Assembly: GCA_023313575.1 (NCBI GenBank)
Contig: JAJTTP010000017.1
Span: 620,001 to 684,000, forward strand
Length of the DNA: 64,000 bases
Origin: Eutypella sp. D-1
Taxonomy: Eukaryota; Ascomycota; Sordariomycetes; Xylariales; Diatrypaceae
Reading direction: 5' to 3'
The notes under the pieces were generated by a model. That model saw nothing but the letters and a program-made list of their open reading frames with translations. It did no database searches and was not told where the DNA came from. Below, one piece after another: positions 1 through 11,940 of this stretch. The position numbers and the translations under genes are program-made. Position 1 is the stretch's first letter; each line of letters opens with the position of its first letter.

Positions 1-35
1 ATCCTGCTCTATATGTGATGCTGACTCGGACACAG

Positions 36-740
36 ACGGACATATTCACCACGGGGGCAACGCACATGGCGCTGCTGCACAACGCCATCCTGCGGGGCTA
101 TAACTCGATCTACCAGCAGGCGCCGCATGTGAAGGAGGCGGGCCGGGCGGACTTCGTGGGCTACGCGCTGACGTGGTACAAGTTCGTGAAGTCGCACCAC
201 GACGACGAAGAGGAGACGCTGTTCACGAGGGTGGAGGAGGTGCTCAAGGACAAGGAGGTGTTCGCCGCCACGCACGAGGAGCACGCGTCGTTCCTAGGCG
301 GGCTTGGCGAGTTCCAGTCGTACCTGGCGTCGCTGAAGACGCCGGCGACCGATTTCTCGGGCACTGAGCTTCTGCGCATCATGGAGGGCTTCCGCGAGCC
401 GTTCGCGGCGCACTTCCACAGCGAGATTGAGACGATCGCGGCCCTGGCGGCTCATCCGAACGCGCCGGCGCCGGGGTCCCCCGAGGAGGCCGAGGCCTCC
501 CTCACCTTCAAGCGCTGGGGTAAGAGCACCGTCACCAAGGCCGGCACCCTCGACGTTGTCCCCTTCTTCCTGCTCAACCTCGACGGCACCGTCGAGGACG
601 GCTTGTGGGCCAACTGGCCCCCAATCCCCGCCCCCATCAAGTGGGGTCTCACCAATATCGCCGGCGCCTGGTACGGCGGTTGGTGGAAGTTCTCGAGCTG
701 TGCCGGTGGCAAGCCCAGAGAGCTGTACGCGCTCAAGTGA
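36..740 (+). CDS. Hemerythrin-like (HHE) domain protein, 5' end missing
   Basis: The reading frame ends at the TGA at 738-740 and is open to the left window edge. Hemerythrin-like proteins carry a four-helix bundle that binds iron through His and Glu/Asp. Visible here are THMALLHN near the start, KSHHDDEEETLF, THEEHASF and PFAAHFHSEIET, a spacing typical of the HHE fold. After it comes a tail of about 90 residues rich in Trp and Pro, as in many fungal family members. A branch-like GCTGAC at 20-25 followed by ACACAG at 30-35 looks like an intron 3' end, so the last exon probably begins at position 36 in phase 0 and the true start lies outside the window. No signal peptide can be judged. The family assignment is firm; the metal ligand and role are inferred. 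Confidence 0.85.
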   Translation, partial: TDIFTTGATHMALLHNAILRGYNSIYQQAPHVKEAGRADFVGYALTWYKFVKSHHDDEEETLFTRVEEVLKDKEVFAATHEEHASFLGGLGEFQSYLASLKTPATDFSGTELLRIMEGFREPFAAHFHSEIETIAALAAHPNAPAPGSPEEAEASLTFKRWGKSTVTKAGTLDVVPFFLLNLDGTVEDGLWANWPPIPAPIKWGLTNIAGAWYGGWWKFSSCAGGKPRELYALK

Positions 741-2764
741 TTTTGGACTTCGGTGTAGGTTGCGTCTACTTACCTATCTGCCTACCTATCTGCGCATCTA
801 CTTGATGGTTAATGATGGGTCCTATCCCTTAGGATGACTTTATGTACATGAGTTAGCGATTTTGGTTACGTGTAACGTCGGAATGAATCAATTCAGAAAT
901 CATGTGTTCAATATTCACTTCTCCTTCCGCATGACCTAGAGCTGCGTAATGTCGGTGAGTGCCAACATGTCGTCAACAGGTCAGTGGAACTCTCGAATAA
1001 GGGGGAAGGCGGGTGAATTAATGGCCGGGTGGGCTATTCAGAAGGAAACATTTTGATATCCACAGAATGTTTTTTTTAGAAGGTCTAAAACAAGGAATTC
1101 CAACACCTTCTCGATCACTCGAGGCGGCTCAATCAAGTATGTACCTGGGCTGATGGAAAAACATAAGTCTTGCGTCTCTCTTAACTCCGAATGTGGCACT
1201 ATACGAGAACAATGTTACTAAGAACATTCAAGTGGGCCCTAGTGCATCTCATCGTGGTCTGTCATCACTTGGACGTGCCCAAGTGCCGAAGCAGGTCAGC
1301 CAGTAGAAGCAGTGTTGAGAACGTGACTTGAATCACAACATTTTTGTGATCGTGAGAAAACAGCGGGAGGTGGTGGGGAGATGCATGATGCTGCTAGCGC
1401 TCTTGCGGAATGCCGAGGCACATTTGCCCCTTTTGCGGGTATTTAACTAGTAGTCCATAGCTTCGAGAACTCCCGTCCCTAGACTCCGAGGCTCGGGCCG
1501 CCAAGGCCGGTCCTGACTTCCGGAAAGGAGGAAAGCACCAGCAGCGGGTGGCACTACTACTAGTAGAAAACCACGGCTTTACCTGCGGTGAAATTCGACG
1601 GGGCTAGATGGATATTCTCCTACGGAGTGAAAAAGGCGATCCGAGCTCGGACGACCTCCAACTGACCGTCGCCATGACGTTGCAATCCCCTCTCTGACAT
1701 GGGAGTCGTGTGCACCAGAATATATCCAATGGATGGATGTCTTGTTCGCTCGGAGAGCTGTTTCTAAAAATAACGTAGCTCATGAGATGACATATGCAGC
1801 CGTGGCCAGTCCTGTCCCGCTGTGCATGAGGCGAAGGTCGAACGACGCTACCTCCCTGGCATACCTAGGCCCTGTCTGGGTAGCCCTCGTGAACAGGCTA
1901 AATTCGACGGATGCGACCGACGGCGACCGTCGAGCCTATGTTCCCCACACGCCCACTTCTCTGGCTCCAGTGTTCGGATTATTAACCAGCTGGGTCTGCT
2001 TATAATATCGCTTTTTGGCGAGACCTACTACTAGCTTGAGCTCGCGCTCGCGGCTTAGCGGTGCGCTTTTCTCTCGACCCGGACGTCAACGTCGCAGTTC
2101 ACTCGCGAACCCCCCCTGCATTCGGGCGGTGATAAGAGTGGGGGAGGGGAGAAGCTGGGATATGCAGAGTCGTTGGCGTCATGTCGCGTTTGCTGCCGCC
2201 GTTTCTATGCTTCCGATATACTAGGAGAATAGGGGAGTACGCTGCTGAAGCCACCTATGGGAGGTTGAACCGGCACTAAAACTCACGCCGATAGACTAAA
2301 TATGAGCGGGACGGGCGAGACAGTGACTTCAGAGTGGGGCTGCTCGAGGTCGAGATGGCAGACCGGGACCGGTGTGTGGATTGTTGGACGCCTCCCCCAA
2401 GGAGCCAAGGGCTACGCTGAGGAGATTTTCCATTACTATTACCTATTCAACATCACCATCTAGGTTACATCAGGGTCTTGGACATCTCTATCTTGATTAT
2501 TACGCATTTATAATCAATTTTCTGACTAGCACGTCGAGATGTAATGGGTCATAGCGATCACGATAGCTACCGTCAGTCGTGCCGCTTGTGCACGTGGATA
2601 CCTACGTCGAACGATGCTAGACAAGCAAAAGGGAGTCTGACGATGTGGCCCCTAGTCGTTGATGGCAGGATATAAGGAGGCTATGGGACGTCGCTGAAGT
2701 CGTATCCTATGCATCTTGCTACACCCGACGCCTCTGCAGTCTGCTTCTATCTTCTATACACAAC
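741..2764. other. Intergenic region, no gene recognised
   Basis: About 2 kb with many stops in all frames. The few open stretches (for example 1733-2005 and 2015-2224, plus strand) lack recognisable domains and fungal-like codon use. The last part is the promoter of the downstream amidohydrolase gene. Confidence 0.6.
2671..2677 (+). promoter_or_regulatory. TATA-like element upstream of the amidohydrolase gene
   Basis: TATAAGG lies about 90 bp before the ATG at 2765. Position and sequence fit a fungal TATA box, but nothing else supports it. Confidence 0.3.
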
Positions 2765-4409
2765 ATGTACAAGAGACCCGGCTTCCTCACTCTGGTCGCC
2801 GTCCTGAAATGGGCGGCGCCAGCAGCAAGCGCCATCTTACTAAGCGGCGGAACGATCATTGCGTGGGACTTCGATACGGAGGTGCCGCGAGTTATCCGGG
2901 ACGGCTCGATCCTCGTCGAAGGGAACACAATCATATCGGTAGACGAAGGCGCTCCCGCCAACCTCCCGGATGATACCGAGGTTGTTGACTGTAAAAACAA
3001 GATCATCACGCCGGGGTTCATCGACACGCATAGGCACGGCTGGCAGACTGTCTTCAAGACGCTCGGGTCCAATGCAAGCCTCACGGAGTACTTTGGCCGA
3101 TATGGCGAGTTCGCGGCGCAGGAGGCGCTCACAGCGGACGACATTTACATCAGCCAGCTGGCCGGCCTGTACGAGGCCCTGAACGCGGGTGTGACCACGA
3201 CGTTAGATCATGCGCACCACACCTGGTCCAGGGAGACATCCCGAGCCGGCCTTCAGGCATCGCTCGATAGCGGCGCCCGGGTTTTCTGGGCCTACACCTT
3301 CCACGAGGCCGCGAGCTTTCCCTTCGACGACCAGGTTGATGACTGGCTTGGTTTGTTCGAGGAAACTACGAGCAACACGACGGAGGTCGTTATCGCATAC
3401 GACGGATGGTCGTCGGAGGGCGAGGAGACCGAGACGGTGACCAATCTTATCCGGTAAGCGACGCCACCCAGTCCAAACTGCATATAGGGAACCAAAACTC
3501 AACATCAACGAACAGGGATAACAACGTAACGGTGGTGACGGCGCACAACCTTGGAGGGCCTTGGTGCTGTGAGTATTGAATGATACCCCCTACTCATACT
3601 ACGTCCCTAGGCTGACAATGGCGGCGCTTGTTCGCATGTACGAAACAGACGGCAACGACCCCGAGGCGTTCCAGCGGGCGGGGGTGCTGAATAGCAGTAC
3701 ATCAGTGGTGATCTCGCATGCGTCATTCCTGACGGCGGACGGGGCGCAGCTACTACGGAGCACGAACCAGTACATCTCAATCACGCCGGAGAGCGAGATG
3801 CACTACGGACACGGGCAGCCGACGGGCCACCTGGTGCAGGACCAGGCATCGATCGGGGTGGACACGCACTTCGCGTACTCCACGGACATCCTGACGCAAG
3901 CGCGGCTCTGGCTGCAGACGGTGCGGTCGCGGCTCTACGAGCGCCACAGCGAGAACTGGGAGGTGCCCGCCAACAACCCGATGTCGGTGGCGCAGGCGTT
4001 CCGGCTCGCGACCCGTAGCGGGGGGCTCGCGCTGCGGCGGCCGGACTTGGGAGTGGTGGGGCCCGGTGCGCGCGCGGACCTCGTAGTCTGGGACGGCCGC
4101 TCGCCGGCGCTGCTAGGCTGGACGGACCCGGTGGCGGCCGTGTTGCTCCACGCCAGTGTTGGCGATATTGAGCATGTGCTGGTCGACGGCGTGTTCAAGA
4201 AGCGCGACCGCCGGCTTGTAGTGGACGGGGGCTACGAGGACGTCCAGGACCGGTTTCTCGAAAGCGCGCAGCGAATCCAAGAGCTTTGGCGCGCGAAGCC
4301 CTTGCCGGTGCTGAAGGGGCAGTTCGACAGCGGCTACAATTACGGACGCGTGCAGGAGAGTGACGTGCTGAGGGGGGTAGGGACGGGATATGGACCGAGC
4401 TACATCTAA
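2765..4409 (+). CDS. Secreted amidohydrolase (ATZ/TRZ-type metal-dependent hydrolase)
   Basis: Predicted exons are 2765-3453, 3516-3568 and 3649-4409, giving 500 residues. Residues 1-23 form a signal peptide. The amidohydrolase barrel shows the metal motif DTHRH (His89, His91), then TTTLDHAHH, AHNLGGPW (His240), SHASFL (His271) and VDTHF (Asp319). These match the HxH, His, His, Asp ligand set of cytosine-deaminase/chlorohydrolase-like enzymes. Intron 1 runs GTAAGC to AACAG. Intron 2 has donor GTGAGT at 3569, branch GCTGAC at 3611 and acceptor AAACAG ending at 3648. The nearer acceptor at 3610 would put a TGA in frame. The substrate is unknown; annotation pipelines often name such proteins after deaminases, but secretion argues for an extracellular substrate. 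Confidence 0.88.
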
Positions 4410-6007
4410 TAATGTCACCTGATCTCCGCACAGAGAGAGAGCTATTCATACATAATCTACCTAGGCGGCTAAGCAAAAAAAGGGGTCGGGGAATTAAATA
4501 AAAAAGGGCCATGATGGGGTTCTTCTTTCTTTCTTTCCCACGCGTCATGGTTCATCTTCATCTCATCTTCCGAACTTCTCCTTGCATTAGTCTTGTTGAA
4601 TTAAGAGAAAACCCGGTTCTGGGAGATAGGAACAGGGTGAGGTTGAATGCACGATACGACGAACGCCCACAAACCCCACAAACGCGTGAGCGTATATTCG
4701 GCATAGCTCAGGTCCTCCTTAAGCATAGCCTCATGCTTGGTTGTCCAGTTTTATGCATGCGTTGGCAAACGGGGCCTTGTCTAATGCAATGAAGCCCCTC
4801 GTGTTCCTTTTTCAGACTTCCAAATCGGGTCAACATGACATTCATTTTGTGATTGCTGATGATATGAAGATTTTTCATCGGTGATTACCTGCTGAATATC
4901 TATCCTCCAATGCCTCCAATGGAGTTTGAAGTTCTGACCGCCTTTTAGATATGATATATATATGGTACATACTCCTTCTTATAAGCTGACAGATTGACAA
5001 AGTAGCTCTTTTGATATGCAAATTTTCGACGTTCATACTAGAACTAATGCAACTATTAAATAGTATATGCATAACTGCCTATGTAGGTGCATAACGCCAT
5101 CCTAAGGCGTCCCGAATAAGAAACTCGATTGGTACATTTTCGGTTAAGCCTGAAAACGCGTGACACGAATCGAGCAAAGACACGTGAATAGCCCCACCAA
5201 GTAAATGGTTCAGCCTTTAACCCCTCGGTCCGCCCCATTTCTACCCGGCCTGGCTTGCCTTGCCTGAGATCACCTGGGGCCACTTGGGACCACCCGAGTC
5301 CATCATCTGGAACCACTAATTGCATTACTTGGGACCACCTACCAAATTGCACCAAAACTGCTCACCGCTACTGGCATAATACATAGGTACTTATGTCTAT
5401 ACGAATATAAATTGTACATGTTGCACAAAAGTTAATTAAATATCCACCAACGCGGTATCCACTAAACCCACCTCCCAGTCCTTCCCATTGGTAAGTTGGA
5501 ACCTGCAGAACCTCCCACCTTTATCCCACATGCCCACCTATTCGTTCTCCCATTGTTAGTCCTGCCGGTTATTGGTGCTTCTTCGGGTTCTCCCCTCAGA
5601 TCTTCCACACATGCATTTCCAACCCCGATGAGACTTCTACGGACTCCTCCTAGATCTCCACGTTGAATTTCTTTTCATTCCTTGTCCGTCATTCATACAT
5701 TCCGCAATAAACAAAGCTCACCAATGGAAACCCTCGAGTAGCATGTTGCGTGACGTGGTCCACGCGTAGCTCCAGGTATTCAAGATCGGTCATTCATTTT
5801 TCACCCGTTTTCAAGTAATTTTTATTTGTATTTTGCATATCCCACTTTGCATATCTGCAAAACGCTTTGTCTCAGTGCGACATCTTACATTGACATTGTT
5901 CTCTTTTTTTTTGGATTCTTTCGTCCCATTTTGTCCCCCCATCACCTCGTTCATCATTGGTCTATATCTGTCAACGCTGGCTGTTGCTTCTTGATTGTGC
6001 TGGCGAT
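4410..6007. other. Intergenic region, no gene recognised
   Basis: No coding stretch recognised. It is AT-rich around 4870-5460. A C- and T-rich promoter-like stretch at about 5440-5960 precedes the next ATG, with T runs close to position 5910. Repeated ACCTGGG/GGGACCACC-like words occur at 5268-5340. Confidence 0.5.
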
Positions 6008-7440
6008 ATGTCGGTCTGGTTCAACTGGAAGAAGCTCATATCAGGGGCTGCCTATCAAGACCCGCCTGAGGCATCCGCTCACCGTTATGCTCAGACGCGG
6101 CCTGGGCCGACACTGGAGACTCAGGTGGGCGAGTATCAGGGCCAGCAGATCCTGGCCGACGCGCCCTGGAAATGGGACGACCAACTCACCATCGGGACCG
6201 CAGTCCTAGGCGCATTCCTGACGCTGCTTCTATGGCTGTATATTCGTCGGCGCGGGGAAAGGAGGAACGCCGACACGACTCTAGCGACTCAAAATGGGAA
6301 GATTAAGGCGATACTGGATGCGAACGGCGGACAGTCTATGGGCGATAAGCCACTAGGTCAGCGCGTTGAGGCGCTGGAACAGCTATTCCGGCAAATCTCG
6401 GCGGAGCAATTCGAGACCATCGAGACGGAGATCCGCAAGGGCTTGAACAAGAGGGTGGAGGCCCTCGAAACACGGATCAAGCTGGACCAGGAAGCCATCG
6501 AAGATATCCACAGGGCCCTCACCCAGCGCATGGAGGCGCTAGAGGAATGCATCAAGAACATTGACAGCAAGCAGCTTGATATGGAAGCAACCCACATCGT
6601 CCAGAGAGGCTTGAACCAACGACTTGAGGCGGTAGAGGGTACCCTTCAGACAGTCGACAGCAAGGCGAGAGCGTCGGTCCAGAGACTCGAATCTATCGAC
6701 GACAGCGTGCGCGTTATCGACAGCCGGTCTAAAGCTCTGAGCCAACGGGTCGAGGCTGTCGAGGACGGCGTCGGCTCTATCGACGGCCAGGCTACGCTTT
6801 TGTCGCACGACCTGAGTCGTGGCAGTCTAGCTATCGAAAAGCTGCAGCGACAGGTCAAGATGCTACCCGATGCTGAGAAGTTCAAGGGCTTGTCGCGCGC
6901 TTGGGAGACCCGCTTTAAGAAGATCGAGACTAAGATCGAGCAGTAAGCCTCACCTGAAACCTTGATGCTCCTATTATATACCATCGACATCCCACCAGTC
7001 TGTTCATCCTCGACAACTTTCTTTTAGGCTGACTTATCTCGTCCCATCTCATCTTAATTTTTTTGCGCCTTGCACACTATGATGACTAACTAGCAACTAG
7101 ATACAAAACCTCGGTAGAGGAGACTCTGGCCGAGCGTGCTCGAAGTGTCAATCTGACGTTGTCGGACATCGACATGCAGGAGATAGAGCCGACGGGACCT
7201 TTTAGCGAAAGATCCATGTCATTCTCCGAGTATGCAACGAGTAGCCCGTCATCCAGTATTCGCTCACCATCCAGCGACTGTTTCAGCAGATCCTACTCTA
7301 CCGCCAGCTCTTCCCCTATAACCGGTATCCCCATGACGCCAGAGCGGCGACGGTTAGAGATGGCCGGCTTCCGCGAAATGACCTTCTCGTCCAAGCAGAA
7401 ACAGCTGGCCACGAGACAGAGCTTCACAAACGCGAAATGA
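6008..7440 (+). CDS. Single-pass membrane protein with repeated coiled coil, function unknown
   Basis: Predicted exons are 6008-6942 and 7101-7440, giving 424 residues. The intron has donor GTAAGC, branch ACTAAC and acceptor CTAG, and the phase is continuous. Residues 1-58 are polar. A membrane segment at about 60-79 is followed directly by Arg-rich RRRGERR, so the long C-terminal part probably faces the cytosol. From about residue 117 to 250 a motif of the type QRVEALE recurs with Arg at 119, 149, 174, 205, 226 and 247, giving a long coiled coil built from imperfect repeats of about 21-31 residues. The tail after about 320 is Ser-rich, with clustered SSP-type sites. I recognise no family. 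The start was chosen because it is the first ATG upstream of the membrane segment in an otherwise open frame. Confidence 0.75.
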
Positions 7441-9381
7441 TGAATGATAAAAAAAACTTTTCCTTGTCTTGTCATGATTGAGGCATCAATCGCTCTCATC
7501 GCTCCCTTCCACCATACCTAAATTTGTGACACCCGAGACAACAGTGAAAGAAAGACATTACCCCATGTTTGACATCATGTACTCGAAGCGTAGCAGAGCT
7601 TCCGTGGAAGGGGATGGATGGTCCTATAAGAATGATCAAGATCGGTGGAGGTTGGGGGGTTCGCGGTGTGTTGGGGGCGTGGTTTCAAGGGACTGGGAAA
7701 TGCTGGGCCTCTCGCACTCAACAGAAGGTGTACACGATCTCGCGAATGGCGTTATCACGAGCCACCGTACAAGTGTTTTCGCCTCGCGTCCATGAAGCCG
7801 ATACCACGCGCGCAACCCCCGCTGGGGTAAACACCCAAAAGCACTATCAGTCGATAGCTGCTCCTCCATCCGCTCCAAAAGCGAATCGGCGATAAGACAT
7901 ATAAGACCGACCTTCCGCCACATTCGATGCAACGAATCGCATAAACACGGCGCACAAGCACAGAAGACCGATCAAAGGACACTGCGGACCCAACTAAACC
8001 AGTTGGGGATATGCCTTTCGCCAATCAGGCCAATTCTCCACGGCCACTGCGTGATAAGAACGTCCGGTGACACCTCGACGGCTTCGCCTTTATGCACGAT
8101 TACGCAGCTCCGCGCAAGCCCACCCCCGCCGAGTATTCTGCGTCTAAGGAAGACCAACCTAGTCTAGATATGCATCGTGCTACTTACCCCAGTTGCATGT
8201 GACATCGCGGCCAATCTACTACTGCCGCGCTTGGCTGTGATCTCAGCATGCGGACGAACACGCATTCTCAAGATCTTCCCTTTCGCACAATGCGCCTATG
8301 AAATGGCGTGTGTATTATATGTATTGTATATTATATGGAATGATACCCTTTACGGTGGGACACGGCAAAGGGAGGCAATAGGGAGGGGTATTGATTGGCA
8401 ATGGCGTATCTCGTGGTTATGGAAGGCGGAACATGTTGTGGAACATGACTGCGAAAGCAGAGGCCTCGGCAGCCTCGAAATGCCATCCCAATCCGCCTTG
8501 GATAAGGGATATCTTCATAGGGACCTCACCCCTACATTTGCAGCTGATGGCGGATGTGATATATTATAGTCTTATCAAAACGCTGTTAGTAACCAACCTC
8601 GTGCCTCCGCCACTACCCACATGTGGAGCTCTCCGAAGCCCAAGGTCACAATGCGATGCTCTTATAACTCCTCTGTTTAGCTTAAAGTCCTCCAGGCTCT
8701 CAAGTATTCCAGTCCCTAGGGACTCCGAGTGTCTAATCGCTCGTCTCTTGGTGTCAAGCACGACAGTGGCCGCAGGCATGTCATTGTATCTGTCTAAAGG
8801 CTAGAAATCAGGTGGGTCTGTCAGCGCTGGAACTAATTTTGGTGTTTCAATTGGTGTGCATCTTGGTATGATGTAACTGAGGTCTTGTGGATTCCTATGC
8901 CGTCTTATCCATTCCCACGTCTAAGAATGACGGGAGCTAGCTAGGAGTAATGGCTTTTCTACGAAGTCTATGTACACCCAGAGTGGGGATTTCTTCCAAG
9001 TATTAGCAACAACATTACGTTTTATTTCCACCCGGGCTAGATATTCTATGGCGGAAAGGTGAGATGTTTCGGCCCGGCCGATAATCCTTGAGCAAAGCCG
9101 AAGCATAGGAAAATGTCTCCTGAGACCCCCCCTTCCAGAAAAAAAAAACAATCCTTCATTCCCTTCATGCAATTTCCCACCCTTAGATTCCGCCAAGTCG
9201 AAGATCTCAACCAGTCACGCACTTTGTTGCAACCGCTCTCGACCCTGATATGACAGAACAGGAGATCTGTAAAGGAGATAGTGTCTCCAGTTGGTACGCC
9301 CACTGGAAATGTCAGGTATCAAGGCAGTTCTCAGTTGCGGAATCGAGAGCATTAGGACAGGCGTACTCCCTGGTCTTGGCC
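7441..9381. other. Intergenic region, no gene recognised
   Basis: About 1.9 kb between the 3' ends of two converging genes. Several short open frames exist on both strands, but none has a domain, a plausible initiation context or consistent codon use. Confidence 0.5.
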
Positions 9382-11940
9382 CTAGTCCTCTTGCTTTCTG
9401 ATCCCGAGCACGGCGTCCAGTGACTCCCCAGTGGAGCTCAGGGCCTCAAACCAGTTCATCGACATGATGTCTAGGGACTCGATTTCGTCGCCTCGAGCTA
9501 CATCATCGTGATATTGTCAGAATTGAGTTACCGTTCACGAAGACTAGATTTTCCAAGCCGAGTTTCGCGTGGTTGCAAGGCGCCATATGGACTTGACTAA
9601 GACAGGATGACTTACTGAAAGATTCCTCTTCTGGAGGAGCTGGTCCGTGGTAGTTGATGGTGGAATCCTCAATGAGTACTATGAGACTATGGTCCTCGTA
9701 GACTTTCGATATCAATATGATGCACTCTTCTGCGTGCGCCATGGATTGGAGCGTGCAGGATCCTGATGCAAAATTGACGGTAGAGCCATGTGAGTGGCCA
9801 GTCCCACAGCAGTCCGTTGGAGGAGGGCTATTCCAGGTAGACGTAGCTGGACTCCATTAGCTTGCACGAACCGTTTACGAATTGGAATTGTGGGAACCTA
9901 CCCGATTTGCTCGTCAGCTTATCCCCGTATCGACGACACGACCGACGATGGACCTGAATGTTGATATGTGAACCTTTGGCCCACTCCGATTTGATATCCC
10001 ACCTGAGCACTAAAGTGTTCAACGCACTAGTGTTCAGTACACCGGAGCGGCTGTCAATCAACGAGACACCCTCTCTGAACCGCAGATACTCGAGGATTCT
10101 CTTTTCACACTGCGTGATGGCTCGGTTACGGTGCCAGCTTCGATGTCTGCTATCGGAGCTCATTCGGAAGTGCTCGAGGGATAGCTGAGTGACAGTGTTA
10201 GAAAATAGCTTCCGTACCGTGAAGTACACGGCGTCCGTCCACTTGACTGACTCGTGATCCAGTCCAAGTTCTCGAAGCGCTCTGTCTCTGTTTAGCCACT
10301 TGTCGTGGATTCTGATCGACTCCTGGAAGTCGGTGAAGAACGAGTCGAGATTCAGTGAGCCAGCATTGACGAACTGAACCTGAAGGTTTCTTGTCTGTTT
10401 GCAAGACGCAAAAGCCGCGCGAACAAGCCTGTGTACTTCCTTTGCAAAGCTGTCTTGAGGGATAGAAGCTGCGTTGGCGGATTGGAACCGCTTTTCTTCT
10501 TCTTCCGCAGCCGTCCTCACAAAGCCCGCCTCTCTTAGTATGTCCCAGTACGGTTCCTCAAGTACTACAGCTTCGCGACCTAAAGCCCCAATAGTATCCC
10601 AGAAACGATGGTTCTATACGCACAAGACCTGTCAGCTGCAACATAACATTCGAAAATCGCATAATTGGCATTGGTTGTTAGTACGGCATACCTTGATTGT
10701 TTCTCGTGCGCAATAATACCACCTATTCTTGAAAGGCGCAGAGAAGATGTAGTCTCTGAGGTGGCATGTCGTTTCAGGGTGGATATGTGCTCCGGCCTCT
10801 GCCACATCAGCAAACTTGGTTTTAGTATTGAGCATTTCGTGGAGCTGCCGAGCTAGGTCGGACGGGTTGGCCGCAGCCTCGAGGGCGCTATTCCAGATGG
10901 AGAGAATTAACTTGGTTTCGTCCCGTGCCGAATTCATCGACTGTCGTTCTCGATTCGTGTACCCGCCAGCGAAGTTATACCCATACTTTAGCTTGTGCCC
11001 AGTCAAGCTCGCGGACTTGAAATCCGTCGACTCCTTGAGCAGGAGGCCCTTCAAGTATATGCTTCCCGAGAACCGAGCATCGGTAATCAGGTCGCCGTCC
11101 TTGGTCTTAATTCGCTGTTTATCGTCAAGATTGTACAAGAAGATCGCCGCTCTGGTCCATGCCAGAAGCTCCGCTTTCTTGACTTCCAATCGCATGTTTG
11201 TACGCCCATCTGCGTTGCGTCCCAAATCCACGCCTCCGATGAAGAACTGCACATCGTTTGTATGAGAAGGGGTGAAAGGGATTCTGGTCCTCTGACCATG
11301 GATTGCTTCATCGCGCGCATAACTGGCTCCCTCCGCTGTCATCCTTGTGAGAACCGTGTAGAGCTTTCCCTGGCTGGAAAAGTCGAACCTCCAGCGGAAG
11401 CCACCAGATTGACAATGAACTGCATGATTCTGTGGGTTGCGCAGGAACACCAGAAGTGCTAGTTTGAGGCCCTCGCCATGTAAGCCGGCCTGCTGGTTGT
11501 CATTCTCCTTGTTGCTGGCCCCAAGGTCGAGGTTCTGAGGTTGAAGAGTGGCATTTCTATTAGTGATCTCAACGATTCCACGTCCCTTCAGGCAATGCCA
11601 TCGAATATATCCCAAGCAGTTTCTAGGCTGGGGAGCTACTGCACAAGCCTTGTAGATTATTTCGTCGCTCTGCTCCTCTGTAGTAATACGGAGATTGTCC
11701 ATTGGGATGCCAAACGACTTGACGATTCCGTCTCTCCTGCAGCCCATTAGCTCTGCCTCGGTTCTCGAGCTGGGGTTGGGAAACAGACCAATTTTGCACT
11801 ATCTCGCGGAAAGCTTCCGTAGCACTCCAGTTCAAAGCATAAGACGCACTGATAGACGAGTAGATCGTCTTTTCGGACTCGATGGACTGCAACGTGACTA
11901 CCTCCTCGACGCCATCACGTCCATGTCTGTTATCTGCCAT
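9382..11940 (-). CDS. Divergent GHKL/HSP90-like ATPase domain protein, uncharacterised
   Basis: Predicted minus-strand exons are 11940-11789, 11736-10692, 10613-9902, 9846-9616 and 9497-9382, giving 751 residues with phases closing at every junction. Introns are 52, 78, 55 and 118 nt; branch sites include GCTAAT and GCTGAC. The N-terminal part carries the Bergerat ATP-binding motifs. The N box is E46-x3-N50-x2-D53-G54 inside TEAFREIVQNWRDGI. A G1-like DLGAS lies at 121-125. A G2 box, GLHGEGLK, lies at 135-142. Intron 1 splits the N box at Trp51. Residues after about 400 match nothing I know; a Cys/His-rich piece (DCCGTGHSH) lies in exon 4 and the end is acidic. GHKL proteins include HSP90, MutL, MORC and histidine kinases. 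No kinase H box or HSP90 middle domain is evident. An alternative ATG lies at 11967. Confidence 0.8.

Noticed and set aside
3569..3610. Short second intron ending at the CCTAG at 3610 in the amidohydrolase gene
   Set aside because: With donor GTGAGT the joined codons would be TGC then TGA; the acceptor at 3648 keeps the frame and has a branch site.
5826..6209. Plus-strand frame overlapping the coiled-coil gene start
   Set aside because: A different frame from the well-supported membrane/coiled-coil protein; hydrophobic sequence comes from the T-rich leader.
8177..8804. Overlapping plus-strand frames between two convergent genes
   Set aside because: No domain, mixed composition, and neither frame extends by plausible splicing.
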